NCBI GenBank assembly: GCA_017432485.1
Contig: JAFRJB010000133.1
Span: forward strand, 1-64,000
Reading direction: 5' to 3'
Source of the DNA: Clostridia bacterium
Lineage (GTDB): Bacteria > Bacillota > Clostridia > Oscillospirales > Acutalibacteraceae
DNA length: 64,000 bases
The notes under the pieces were generated by a model. The model made no database searches. It saw only the letters and a program-made list of their open reading frames with translations, and was not told the DNA's origin. Positions within the stretch are counted from its first letter, which is position 1. Every line of letters begins with the position of its first letter. Positions 52,301 through 59,171 of the stretch are shown in pieces. A program made the position numbers and the translations under genes.

Positions 52301-53209
52301 GCAGAATTTGAAGCGGAAATGGCAAAATTAGATCGTATTGCTACCGAAGAACAGGTACAGCAAATTGAGCAATTTATTGCCAATTACGAAATGCTGCAGG
52401 ACTTTGGTGATGCGTTCTGCCATGCAGCAGATATGATTGCAAATTATGCCGATGCTTATACACAGGCGCAGGAATTGTCTGAACTCGCACAGACCAACAA
52501 TGCGGGCACCAATGCTGCTGCAGCGGTGCTGGATAGTGTTAAAGACTTTAAAGTTGAGATGCATGTGAGCGGTGCGCACAGTTTGGTAACTGCACCGAAA
52601 GACGGTGTAGACGGTTCTTATTCATTGCTGTGTTCTAACTGCGGCAATATGATTGATTCCGGCATCTTTGCAAGCCCGAAATTTAATAGATTCAGTTTTG
52701 ACGGCTATAACTACAGCAACCGCGGTGCTTCTTTGAGAATCAAAGGCGAGTCAGCGGCAAGTGATTATCAAGATGTTCGTTTTACTGCCTCCTGCAATGT
52801 GCCTGACGGCGCGGAAGTAACCGACTTCGGTTTTGTGTATACACAAACTAAATATCTTAACGGCGGTGCTGAACCGAATGACAACACACCGATTAATGTT
52901 GACCAACTCGTAGAGGGCGGCATGTATGTGACAAAGTTCTCAATGTTTGATGGTCAGTATTCTATCCATGCATCGGATGATGGCGATGTATATACATTTA
53001 ATCTTGTGTTGAAGCTCAGAAGAAATAACTGGAATACGCATTATGCAGCAAGAAGTTATATTACATACGAACTTGATGGCATTGAAGTCACGGTTTATGA
53101 TGCTTCCTATTCTTCGAGGACAGCGAAATATATCGCTGAGTGTGCGGTTAATAATCCGTATGAGAGCCCGAGCACCAAAGCATACCTGACCGAAAAATTC
53201 GGCTTATAG
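49322..53209 (+). CDS. Large secreted protein of unknown function
   Basis: A 1295-aa exported protein. The signal peptide runs to about residue 32 (MKKVKKILALVLSVAMLS...AASA). The first half is beta-rich and Ser/Thr/Asn-rich with Ig-like character (TFTATDQWGVTMIAP, LKGTGDANNPNGSSRSVVLTATY). The second half holds helical FIVAR-like segments (LKSQINTCLQKNLL, VEIIVNNLKAAMRNL, EVETHVDEWDGMYTENSINAFVDWFDAKYDAG), a Cys pair (CSNCGNMIDSG) and a beta-rich end. No LPXTG motif, membrane anchor or dockerin is seen. Start chosen 7 nt after GGAGGT. I do not recognise a catalytic motif; adhesion or glycan binding is only a guess. Confidence 0.85.
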   Translation: MKKVKKILALVLSVAMLSTGMVFTMPAASAASFPSGLYNGTKQVVYTAGDAAKGKYLVEIDAVKYNPNIAQESQAIASEAGDIIITYRPKNGTAPEVTERFEDVIAMNAFNYVGEGSFVYYAVLDGYPQKATISARKTNMADNDSGIYAGIKIWNTEVGSFENIYDFSKIERSNGADTSSLLFSNVSVLAQYFPFAKQGSATGGNLTLPAGLSANSAVQTFTATDQWGVTMIAPNIDYTPVTGLTFSQNQNVMTLKGTGDANNPNGSSRSVVLTATYDTMNTSVANTFSLTKNVTVSNSSPVTYAPTFANREKAGLQLSFKTSSSSSIEKFELNSSYQMTTTNYLVVKNNASRKASIKLASTANDKVNFSSSTLTLEAGASTNIQLLDLKSASANYTLDVTATYTLEGLYDAATGSLESLTAGSAIPLVYSNYNYAPSGVVYQAGGFMYSEINMDVRLESTNHSVLFEETTPMYLHTDPDEYMWGVNVYVDRSRINTYQDAGMRFFFTSRKNHQYYFQDQDDYLGPYYLTGSYNNSGTFAFNAEPGAYTSAHKEKVGLDLGKGVGVTKTQNFNGTIFTGSTSVDAPATLYLDHMQIHAWGSGSAYFTLPLNIYAYNKTELKSQINTCLQKNLLSCYYSATAYSNYASMNSSAMKTALEQRGVDKTSQYKVSTAKTQLNSAFNNLVNSSVANGTYSLIHNKHVGDITTAIEETSVDFYVFENGSSNALKFKAAYADACNKHSDAYMPTMTTSGTYEHTFDYWNIDFSDLNALLALYAEVAPAGQFVNVDEAVGSELRAARNLDTTSATANPSKQTDVEIIVNNLKAAMRNLKYKSYNMHVYHKMLTPSGTEEIDNDIIHNYLETYNKTATYGEVEDGTAVLTDGTYTVKGYHFEPQPDSTFKEYASRYYYQGISSEYLCEGEKDITMVYYAKSIESTQLAQDINEVETHVDEWDGMYTENSINAFVDWFDAKYDAGELTKIFSVFDQAEYDALVAEFEAEMAKLDRIATEEQVQQIEQFIANYEMLQDFGDAFCHAADMIANYADAYTQAQELSELAQTNNAGTNAAAAVLDSVKDFKVEMHVSGAHSLVTAPKDGVDGSYSLLCSNCGNMIDSGIFASPKFNRFSFDGYNYSNRGASLRIKGESAASDYQDVRFTASCNVPDGAEVTDFGFVYTQTKYLNGGAEPNDNTPINVDQLVEGGMYVTKFSMFDGQYSIHASDDGDVYTFNLVLKLRRNNWNTHYAARSYITYELDGIEVTVYDASYSSRTAKYIAECAVNNPYESPSTKAYLTEKFGL

Positions 53210-53218
53210 TTTCTAAAA

Positions 53219-53251
53219 AAAATCCTCGCACTTTTGTGCGGGGATTTTTTT
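53219..53251 (+). terminator. Intrinsic terminator after the 1295-aa gene
   Basis: AATCCTCGCAC (53221-53231) pairs with GTGCGGGGATT (53236-53246, one G-T pair), flanked by A- and T-runs. Confidence 0.85.
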
Positions 53252-53269
53252 AGACAAAAGGATTTGCTG

Positions 53270-53380
53270 CAGTTAACAGTTTACAGATGACAGACAACAG
53301 AGATGAGTGGGCTTCGTCTATACTTATAAAGGATATGGGCGATAGCCTATCTGTATTCTGTGCTCTGTATTCTGTAGTCT
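53270..53380. repeat. Inverted pair of heptad arrays (CAGNNNA / CTGTANT)
   Basis: Left array: CAGTTAA, CAGTTTA, CAGATGA, CAGACAA, CAGAGAT (53270-53304). Right array: CTGTATT, CTGTGCT, CTGTATT, CTGTAGT (53351-53378). Both keep a strict 7-nt period and are roughly complementary, around a spacer of about 46 bp. Unit sequence differs from the TTCAGT arrays but the design is the same as at 44778-44911. Confidence 0.65.
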
Positions 53381-53430
53381 GACAAATAAGGGTTTGCGCG
53401 TTCAAAGAACGCGCAAACCCTTATTTGTCA
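53380..53430. repeat. Perfect 24-bp inverted repeat built from two CAAATAAGGGTTTG boxes
   Basis: 53380-53403 and 53407-53430 are perfect inverted copies around AAA. Each arm holds the 14-bp box (53383-53396 and 53414-53427), and GCGCGTTC/GAACGCGC forms the centre. It lies between the terminator of the 1295-aa gene and the DUF3343 gene. The remaining DNA to 53498 holds no gene. Confidence 0.85.
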
Positions 53431-53498
53431 GTTTGTCCCATTTGCGCATAGAATAAATGGAGTTAGAAATGACTCAATTTTAACAAAGAGGTGATTTG

Positions 53499-53726
53499 TT
53501 GGCTGAAATTCGAGTGAAAGTCGGCTCTGTAACCAATGCCCAAAAAGCCAAGAAAGTGCTTTTAAACAATGGAATTCATGCTGCAATAAAACGCGCTGTG
53601 CAAATAAAAAAAGGTGACGGCTGCGGCTATAGTGTTGTATTTGTCGGCGAGAGAGAGCCTGCGTTGCTGTATTTGAAGCAAGCGGGTATAAAAATCATTT
53701 CAGTTACCGCTAATGATATATCTTGA
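53499..53726 (+). CDS. DUF3343 protein, putative Se/S carrier
   Basis: A 75-aa protein beginning at a TTG codon set by AGAGGTGA (an adjacent upstream TTG is too close). The pattern VGSVTNAQKAKKVLLNNGI and GDGCGYSVVF (Cys near 41) fits DUF3343, a small family often described as a putative selenium or sulfur carrier. It overlaps the following cysteine desulfurase by 14 nt, so the two are translationally coupled and probably pass persulfide or selenide. No selD or other selenium gene is in the window. Confidence 0.82.
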   Translation: MAEIRVKVGSVTNAQKAKKVLLNNGIHAAIKRAVQIKKGDGCGYSVVFVGEREPALLYLKQAGIKIISVTANDIS

Positions 53727-54849
53727 TAACAGTGCTACCTCTTACCCGAAACCACCGGAGGTTTTTGAAGCTTATAAAAAGGCGATAAAATACTACCATT
53801 CAAACCCGGGGAGAGGAGGCTATGATAATGCGTTGCTAACAGCAGAAAAAATCTTTGAAGTCAGAGAAAAGACGGCAGTTTTTTTCGGCGAAAAACAATG
53901 TGAAAATGTTTGTTTTACTGCCAATTGCACACAAGCAATCAATACTGTGATAAAAGGAATTTTAAAAGAGGGGGACCACGTGGTCATCTCGGATTTAGAG
54001 CATAATGCCGTGCTTAGACCATTGGAAAAATTAAGGCTACAAAGTAAGATAACATACGATACATTTACATCTGATTTTTATGATGAGAAAAAAACGATAG
54101 AATCTTTTCTCGGTTGTTTAAATGATCATACAAAGTTAGTTTTTTGTACCCACGCTTCCAATGTGTTAGGAGTTAGCCTGCCGCTTCAAAAAATCGGAAA
54201 GATTTGTAAAGAGCGCCGCATTATTTTTGCAGTAGATGCCGCACAGAGCGGGGGAATACTTTTGATGGATAAGCAGGCGTTTCATATTGATTATTTATGT
54301 CTTGCAGCGCACAAAGGTTTATTTGCGCCGATGGGATTAGGTGTATTAATCGGCAACGGTTCCAAACTGGAAACGTTGGTTGAAGGCGGGACAGGTTCTC
54401 AATCTGCAAATGCCGTTCAGCCTGATTTTATGCCGGACAGGTTGGAAAGCGGCACTGCCAATGTCAGCGGAATTATTGCTTTAGGCGCAGGAATTGATTT
54501 TATTGATAGAACCGGCAGAGAAAATATACACAAAAGTGAAAAAGATATCATATTGCATATTTATGACAGTTTCTGCCATTGCAGTGAGATAAATTGTTAC
54601 GTCAATTATGAGCAATTAGCCCAGTTTTCGCCTGTGTTGTCCTTTAATATTGCAGATGTGCCCGGTGAAATCGTTGCACAAAAACTTGCTCAACAGGGCA
54701 TCTGTGTGCGCGCCGGGCTGCACTGTGCACCGTTAGCCCATCGTAAAATCGGCACCGATGCATGCGGTACGGTGCGTATTTCTCCGTCATTTTTCACAAC
54801 TGAAAAGGAGATAAATTGTGCAATCAGCTGCATAAAAAAATTGATTTAA
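53713..54849 (+). CDS. Cysteine desulfurase family (class V aminotransferase)
   Basis: A 378-aa PLP enzyme. The start MIYLDNSATSYPKPPEV and HSNPGRGGYDNA are typical of the am_tr_V_EGC cysteine desulfurase subfamily (TIGR01977). The PLP Lys is in LAAHKGLFAPMG (near 200) and the catalytic Cys lies in RAGLHCAP (near 337). It releases sulfur, or selenium, from cysteine or selenocysteine. The 14-nt overlap with a DUF3343 gene suggests that protein is the acceptor. No iscU follows, so a dedicated sulfur/selenium transfer role is more likely than general Fe-S assembly. Confidence 0.9.
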   Translation: MIYLDNSATSYPKPPEVFEAYKKAIKYYHSNPGRGGYDNALLTAEKIFEVREKTAVFFGEKQCENVCFTANCTQAINTVIKGILKEGDHVVISDLEHNAVLRPLEKLRLQSKITYDTFTSDFYDEKKTIESFLGCLNDHTKLVFCTHASNVLGVSLPLQKIGKICKERRIIFAVDAAQSGGILLMDKQAFHIDYLCLAAHKGLFAPMGLGVLIGNGSKLETLVEGGTGSQSANAVQPDFMPDRLESGTANVSGIIALGAGIDFIDRTGRENIHKSEKDIILHIYDSFCHCSEINCYVNYEQLAQFSPVLSFNIADVPGEIVAQKLAQQGICVRAGLHCAPLAHRKIGTDACGTVRISPSFFTTEKEINCAISCIKKLI

Positions 54850-54872
54850 AACTTTTAAATAACATAAAAAAG

Positions 54873-54881
54873 TGTTATAAT
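54873..54881 (+). promoter_or_regulatory. Extended -10 element upstream of cdaA
   Basis: TGTTATAAT with TATAAT at 54876-54881, about 29 bp before the cdaA start. The -35 region is only AT-rich, so strength is uncertain. Confidence 0.45.
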
Positions 54882-54909
54882 ATCAATAACTATATATTTG
54901 GGAGATATT

Positions 54910-55779
54910 ATGACTGCTTTATCTTCATTCTTTGATCAAGTGATTGCGGTACTATCCAGCTACCGCCCTGTGCAGGATACGTTAGATATCCTGCTTGTCA
55001 CATTAATATTGTATGAATTAATGAAACTCATTCGCAAAACCAGATCGGTGCAAATTGTGAAGGGGCTTGCAATTTTATTTGTTGTTTATATTGCTGTGAT
55101 TATTTGCGATATGCCCGTAATGAAGTCGATTTTTGAAACGATTTTTTCAAGTGCCCTTGTTATCATTATCATCCTTTTTACGCCGGAAATCAGAAATGTG
55201 CTGGAGAGAATGGGTAGAACATCCGTATTTAAGATTTTTTCACAAAAGCAATATTCCGGCGCTTCTACCGTAAACGCCATTAATGCCGTGTGCAGCGCCT
55301 GCTCGGAAATGAGTGATGATAAAATCGGCGCACTTATTGTGTTTGAAAGAAAATCCATGCTTGGCGAAGTGATGAAAACCGGCACAAAAATCAATGCGGA
55401 TGTCAGCTCGGCTTTAATAAGAAATATTTTTTATCCGAAGTCACCACTGCATGACGGTGCGCTTGTCATCAGTTCCGGAAAGGCTGCCAGTGCCGGCTGT
55501 ATTCTGCCTTTGACCGATACCAGAAATATGGATTCTAAGTTCGGTACCAGGCATAGGGCTGCGGTGGGCATCACCGAACAGTCCGATGCGGCGGTCGTTG
55601 TTGTCAGCGAAGAAACAGGTGCTATTTCCTTTGTCAACCGTGGCAGAATTGAGCATGATGTCACTTCTGCCGAATTAAGAGAATGCTTGCTCAAAGCGCT
55701 TAATATTGAAAACAACGAGGAAAAGAAAACACTGTTCTCGTCTTTAAAATCAAAGAAAGGCGGGAAAAAAGATGAATAA
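54910..55779 (+). CDS. cdaA: Diadenylate cyclase CdaA
   Basis: A 289-aa membrane enzyme that makes cyclic di-AMP from two ATP. Three membrane segments lie in the first 85 residues, followed by the DAC domain with SPLHDGALVI (DGA near 182) and GTRHRAAVG (RHR near 214), both catalytic motifs. Start at MTALSSF with GGGAG 5 nt upstream. It overlaps cdaR by 8 nt. cyclic di-AMP controls potassium and osmolyte uptake and wall homeostasis. The glmM gene that often completes this operon is absent. Confidence 0.95.
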   Translation: MTALSSFFDQVIAVLSSYRPVQDTLDILLVTLILYELMKLIRKTRSVQIVKGLAILFVVYIAVIICDMPVMKSIFETIFSSALVIIIILFTPEIRNVLERMGRTSVFKIFSQKQYSGASTVNAINAVCSACSEMSDDKIGALIVFERKSMLGEVMKTGTKINADVSSALIRNIFYPKSPLHDGALVISSGKAASAGCILPLTDTRNMDSKFGTRHRAAVGITEQSDAAVVVVSEETGAISFVNRGRIEHDVTSAELRECLLKALNIENNEEKKTLFSSLKSKKGGKKDE

Positions 55780-57028
55780 AATTAAAAAATTCAGTTTAGG
55801 TGCACTGTTTGACAACAACAAGTTTGTGCTCGTTGTTTCACTGATTTTAGCTTTTGCGATTTGGCTTGGCTATTCCATGTATGGCGGTGAGCAGCAGGAG
55901 AAAAGCATTGAAGTGCCCATTCAAATGGACTCTATGACAGTGCCAAAACAGTTTAATTTACAGCAGTTCGGCGAATATTCAAATTCTGCCGTTACGGTTA
56001 CGATTGTGGGTAAAAAAGCCGTTATCGGTACAGTAAATGTCGACGACATAAAAGTGACTGCATCTACGCTGGATGTCAATACGGCGGGCAAACACACTTT
56101 GCCGCTTTCCGTTTCAATTGACAGCACAAAAGACTTCCAAATTCTAAGCACTAACACGCTTTCCGTGGAAGTGTATTTTGACACCTATAAGGAAGTGAAA
56201 GTCGCCGTAACGCCCGACTTATCGACTGAGCCTTCCGTGCCCTCGGGATATGAGTTAGGCACTGTCATTTTGTCGGAAGATAAGCTGTTGGCACATGGTC
56301 CTTCGACAGAGGTCTCCAAGATTGACAAAATACTTGCCAAAGCGGAGATTGATGAGAAACTAACTAAGACCAAAACATATGAAGCAACGATTGTTGCCAT
56401 CGACCAGTACGGTAATGAAATTCAAAATATTGAAATTGATAAATCCGATGATTTTACCATTACCATACCGGTATTTAAGTTGGCAAACCTGCCTGTCAGT
56501 GTTGAGTTCACCAATATGCCTGACGGCATCTCAATCGATGATTTGGATGTGCATTACTCTGTCAATAATATGAATATTGCAGGCGAAGCGGCAACGATTG
56601 ATAAAATGAAAAGTGTTGTTATCGGAACGATTGATTTTTCTGAACTGAACAACACTAAGAATTCGTTCAATTTTGATGTCTCTTCGCTGGCGGGTATTGT
56701 TGTCAAGAGCAAGATCAGTTCCATCGATGTGGGTGTGGATTTATCTTCGTTTAAATCGAAAGACATCACTTTACCGGCTTCTAAAATCGAGATAGTGAAT
56801 GCGACTGCTTTTAATGCAAAAGTAACAGATGCTGAATTTACAGTAACCGTTGCGGGATTAACCGATACGGTAGATGATATTTCGGCTTCTGATATTTCGG
56901 CAATTGTAAAGGTGGATGACAATGTCAAAGCCGGCAAAAATCAAAAAATGGAAGTGACTGTTAAAGTTAACAACGGGGAAGGAATATGGGTGACAGGCTC
57001 GTATTATATTAAAGCCGATATCGCATAA
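55772..57028 (+). CDS. cdaR: CdaA regulatory protein CdaR with YbbR repeats
   Basis: A 418-aa protein with one N-terminal membrane segment (about 19-36) and extracytoplasmic YbbR repeats (for example IEVPIQMDSMTVPKQFNL, VKVAVTPDLSTEPSVPSGYELG and VFKLANLPVSVEF). In Bacillus and Listeria CdaR binds CdaA and modulates its activity. It is encoded directly after cdaA with an 8-nt overlap. A strong terminator follows. Confidence 0.93.
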   Translation: MNKIKKFSLGALFDNNKFVLVVSLILAFAIWLGYSMYGGEQQEKSIEVPIQMDSMTVPKQFNLQQFGEYSNSAVTVTIVGKKAVIGTVNVDDIKVTASTLDVNTAGKHTLPLSVSIDSTKDFQILSTNTLSVEVYFDTYKEVKVAVTPDLSTEPSVPSGYELGTVILSEDKLLAHGPSTEVSKIDKILAKAEIDEKLTKTKTYEATIVAIDQYGNEIQNIEIDKSDDFTITIPVFKLANLPVSVEFTNMPDGISIDDLDVHYSVNNMNIAGEAATIDKMKSVVIGTIDFSELNNTKNSFNFDVSSLAGIVVKSKISSIDVGVDLSSFKSKDITLPASKIEIVNATAFNAKVTDAEFTVTVAGLTDTVDDISASDISAIVKVDDNVKAGKNQKMEVTVKVNNGEGIWVTGSYYIKADIA

Positions 57029-57040
57029 TTCGTTTATTTT

Positions 57041-57071
57041 AAACACCGAGATTGTTTCTCGGTGTTTTTTT
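57041..57071 (+). terminator. Intrinsic terminator after cdaR
   Basis: AAACACCGAGA (57041-57051) pairs with TCTCGGTGTTT (57057-57067), 11 bp, followed by T. Confidence 0.85.
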
Positions 57072-57103
57072 GTTGCTGTAAGTTATAAATATTAATAATA
57101 ATC

Positions 57104-57131
57104 TTGATTTTTATACTTCTTATGTTATAAT
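57104..57131 (+). promoter_or_regulatory. Promoter of the surface-protein/two-component operon
   Basis: TTGATT (57104-57109), a 16-bp spacer and TATAAT (57126-57131) with an upstream TG. It is followed by a GGAGG site and a TTG-initiated gene. Confidence 0.7.
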
Positions 57132-57167
57132 ATATTTTAATAATATTAAAATAGGAGGAAAAGGCTT

Positions 57168-58469
57168 TTGAAATTGAGAGTACGCCAGGCAATATATGCT
57201 ATTTTGGCAGTTGCTGCATTTGCATTGCTGATTATTGTCATTACCAATTCTCAATCCCCCGAAAGTTTGATGAATCCTCCCGAAGCGGCAGGCGATTATA
57301 AAAACATTCAAAATGTCATCGAGAAGTCTTTGGGCGATGGTATTATTTTGAAAGCACCAAACGAAGGTGAGTATACCACTTCCATTACGTATTTGGATTT
57401 GAATACCGATGGTGAAAACGATGCGGTTGCTTTTTACCGCATAAAAAATGATGATACTTCGGCAATCTATATGAGTGTACTGCTCAAAAGCGATTCGAAG
57501 TGGCTGGCAAGCGAACCGATAAAGGGAAAGGGTAACGATGTCTTGGAGTTTTCTTTCGGCGATTTAAATTATGATTCCGTTCCCGAAATCGTCGTCGGTT
57601 GGAATATGTTTGACAGCAAAGATAATAACACTTTGAGTGTATACGGAGTCAGCAACAAAAATGGCGAAACCCAAGTCGAAACCTGTGACTCTGTTATTTA
57701 TACAAAAATGTGCGTAGCGGATGTATGTGCAGAAGGCAGAAACGAAATTCTTTTGATTAAGAATACATTTAACGATGAAACAAGCCCTGCAACCGCAACG
57801 GTGTATGAATTTGTAGATAATAAGTTAAAAGTTATTGATACGGCACAGCTCGTGGCTGCAGTGAGTGATTACAGGCAGCTTCAGCTACAGAATGTCAGCG
57901 GTACCAACGTGTTCTATTTAGATGGCGTAGTTGAAGCCGAGAATATGATAACGGAAATCATTTATTGGAACAAAACCGCCGCAGCTCTTGAAAACCCGAC
58001 TTATGCCAAAGAGGCACAAGAGGTTGTTTCCTACAGAGAAGGAACTGTTTGCTCAAGCGATATCAATAATGACGGTATTATCGAAATACCTTTTGCTGCC
58101 GGAAAAGCCGCTGAGCAGTATGTGGAATTAACCGACTGGAAACAGTTTGAGTTTAAAGATTATGTCAATATAGCAAGCGGTATTTGCTCCGATGAATTGG
58201 TTTTTGTTTATCCGCAACAGTGGGAAAATGCGGTTGCGGTCAGTCATAAGGGAAAGGTGTGGTCATTCTATGATATACGCAGCGGCGAACCGGAGAAACT
58301 TTTTGATTTAGTCGTATCGGATATTTCAGAATGGCAAACACTCAGTAAGCAATATGATAAGCTGACAATTTATTACGGAACGATATACGGTGTGAAATTG
58401 ATTTCTTCCGATTCCGATTTATCCCTTTCAAAAAATGAAATTACAGATTGTATTATAAATAATCGTTAG
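57168..58469 (+). CDS. Exported or membrane-anchored protein with FG-GAP/VCBS-like repeats
   Basis: A 433-aa protein starting at TTG, 9 nt after GGAGG. A single N-terminal hydrophobic segment (about 8-26) lacks a lipobox and may be an anchor. The extracytoplasmic part has three calcium-loop-like motifs, DLNTDGENDAVAF, DLNYDSVPEIVVG and DINNDGIIEIPF, which are characteristic of FG-GAP/VCBS beta-propeller blades. No enzyme motif is seen. The gene sits 9 bp before a response regulator and histidine kinase in one operon, so it may be an accessory sensor or the product of the pathway they control. Confidence 0.75.
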   Translation: MKLRVRQAIYAILAVAAFALLIIVITNSQSPESLMNPPEAAGDYKNIQNVIEKSLGDGIILKAPNEGEYTTSITYLDLNTDGENDAVAFYRIKNDDTSAIYMSVLLKSDSKWLASEPIKGKGNDVLEFSFGDLNYDSVPEIVVGWNMFDSKDNNTLSVYGVSNKNGETQVETCDSVIYTKMCVADVCAEGRNEILLIKNTFNDETSPATATVYEFVDNKLKVIDTAQLVAAVSDYRQLQLQNVSGTNVFYLDGVVEAENMITEIIYWNKTAAALENPTYAKEAQEVVSYREGTVCSSDINNDGIIEIPFAAGKAAEQYVELTDWKQFEFKDYVNIASGICSDELVFVYPQQWENAVAVSHKGKVWSFYDIRSGEPEKLFDLVVSDISEWQTLSKQYDKLTIYYGTIYGVKLISSDSDLSLSKNEITDCIINNR

Positions 58470-58478
58470 GAGGTTCAT

Positions 58479-59171
58479 ATGAAAAGAGTTTTAGTAGCGG
58501 AAGATGAAGCGACCATTCGAGATTTTATAGTTATTAACCTGAAAAGAGGCGGTTACCAAACTGCCGAGGCTTCCAACGGAAAAGAGGCTTTGGAACTATA
58601 TGAAAGTGCAGGCGGTGATTTTGATGTTGCCATTTTAGATATTATGATGCCGGAAATGGACGGATTGGCTTTGTGTAAAGAGCTCAGAAAGCGTTCACCG
58701 GGAATCGGCATTATTTTTCTGACCGCCAAAACACAGGAGATTGATAAAGTAACCGGTTTGATGGTGGGTGCCGATGATTATGTCACCAAACCTTTTTCAC
58801 CTGCCGAATTAATGGCAAGGGTGGATGTGTTGTACCGCAGAGTGAGTATGAATGCTGCTCCGGCTTCCGATGAAGATGAAATTACTTTGGGCAGATTTAC
58901 GCTCAACACAAAGAACCGCACTTTTACCAAAGACGGAAATCCCATTGTATTAACCCAAGTGGAATTCCAAATGATGGAGTATTTTTTCAAAAACCCCGAC
59001 GCGGCGTTAGATAGAGATGATATTTTAGAGAAAATTTGGGGTCACGGCTTTTATGGCGACAAGATTGTGGATGTTAACATTCGCCGCTTGCGCATGAAAG
59101 TGGAAGACGATCCCTCCAACCCGCAACATTTAATGACAGTTTGGGGATTAGGCTATAAGTGGATTAAGTGA
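58479..59171 (+). CDS. OmpR-family response regulator
   Basis: A 230-aa two-domain regulator. The receiver has the acidic pair in VAEDEATIRD, the phospho-acceptor Asp in AILDIMMPEMDG (near 54), Thr in FLTAKTQ and Lys in TKPFSPAEL (near 104). The C-terminal winged-helix DNA-binding domain includes LTQVEFQMMEYFFKNP, ILEKIWGHGF and VDVNIRRLRMKVEDDP. AGGAGG precedes the start. It overlaps the histidine kinase gene by 4 nt (GTGA). Confidence 0.95.
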   Translation: MKRVLVAEDEATIRDFIVINLKRGGYQTAEASNGKEALELYESAGGDFDVAILDIMMPEMDGLALCKELRKRSPGIGIIFLTAKTQEIDKVTGLMVGADDYVTKPFSPAELMARVDVLYRRVSMNAAPASDEDEITLGRFTLNTKNRTFTKDGNPIVLTQVEFQMMEYFFKNPDAALDRDDILEKIWGHGFYGDKIVDVNIRRLRMKVEDDPSNPQHLMTVWGLGYKWIK

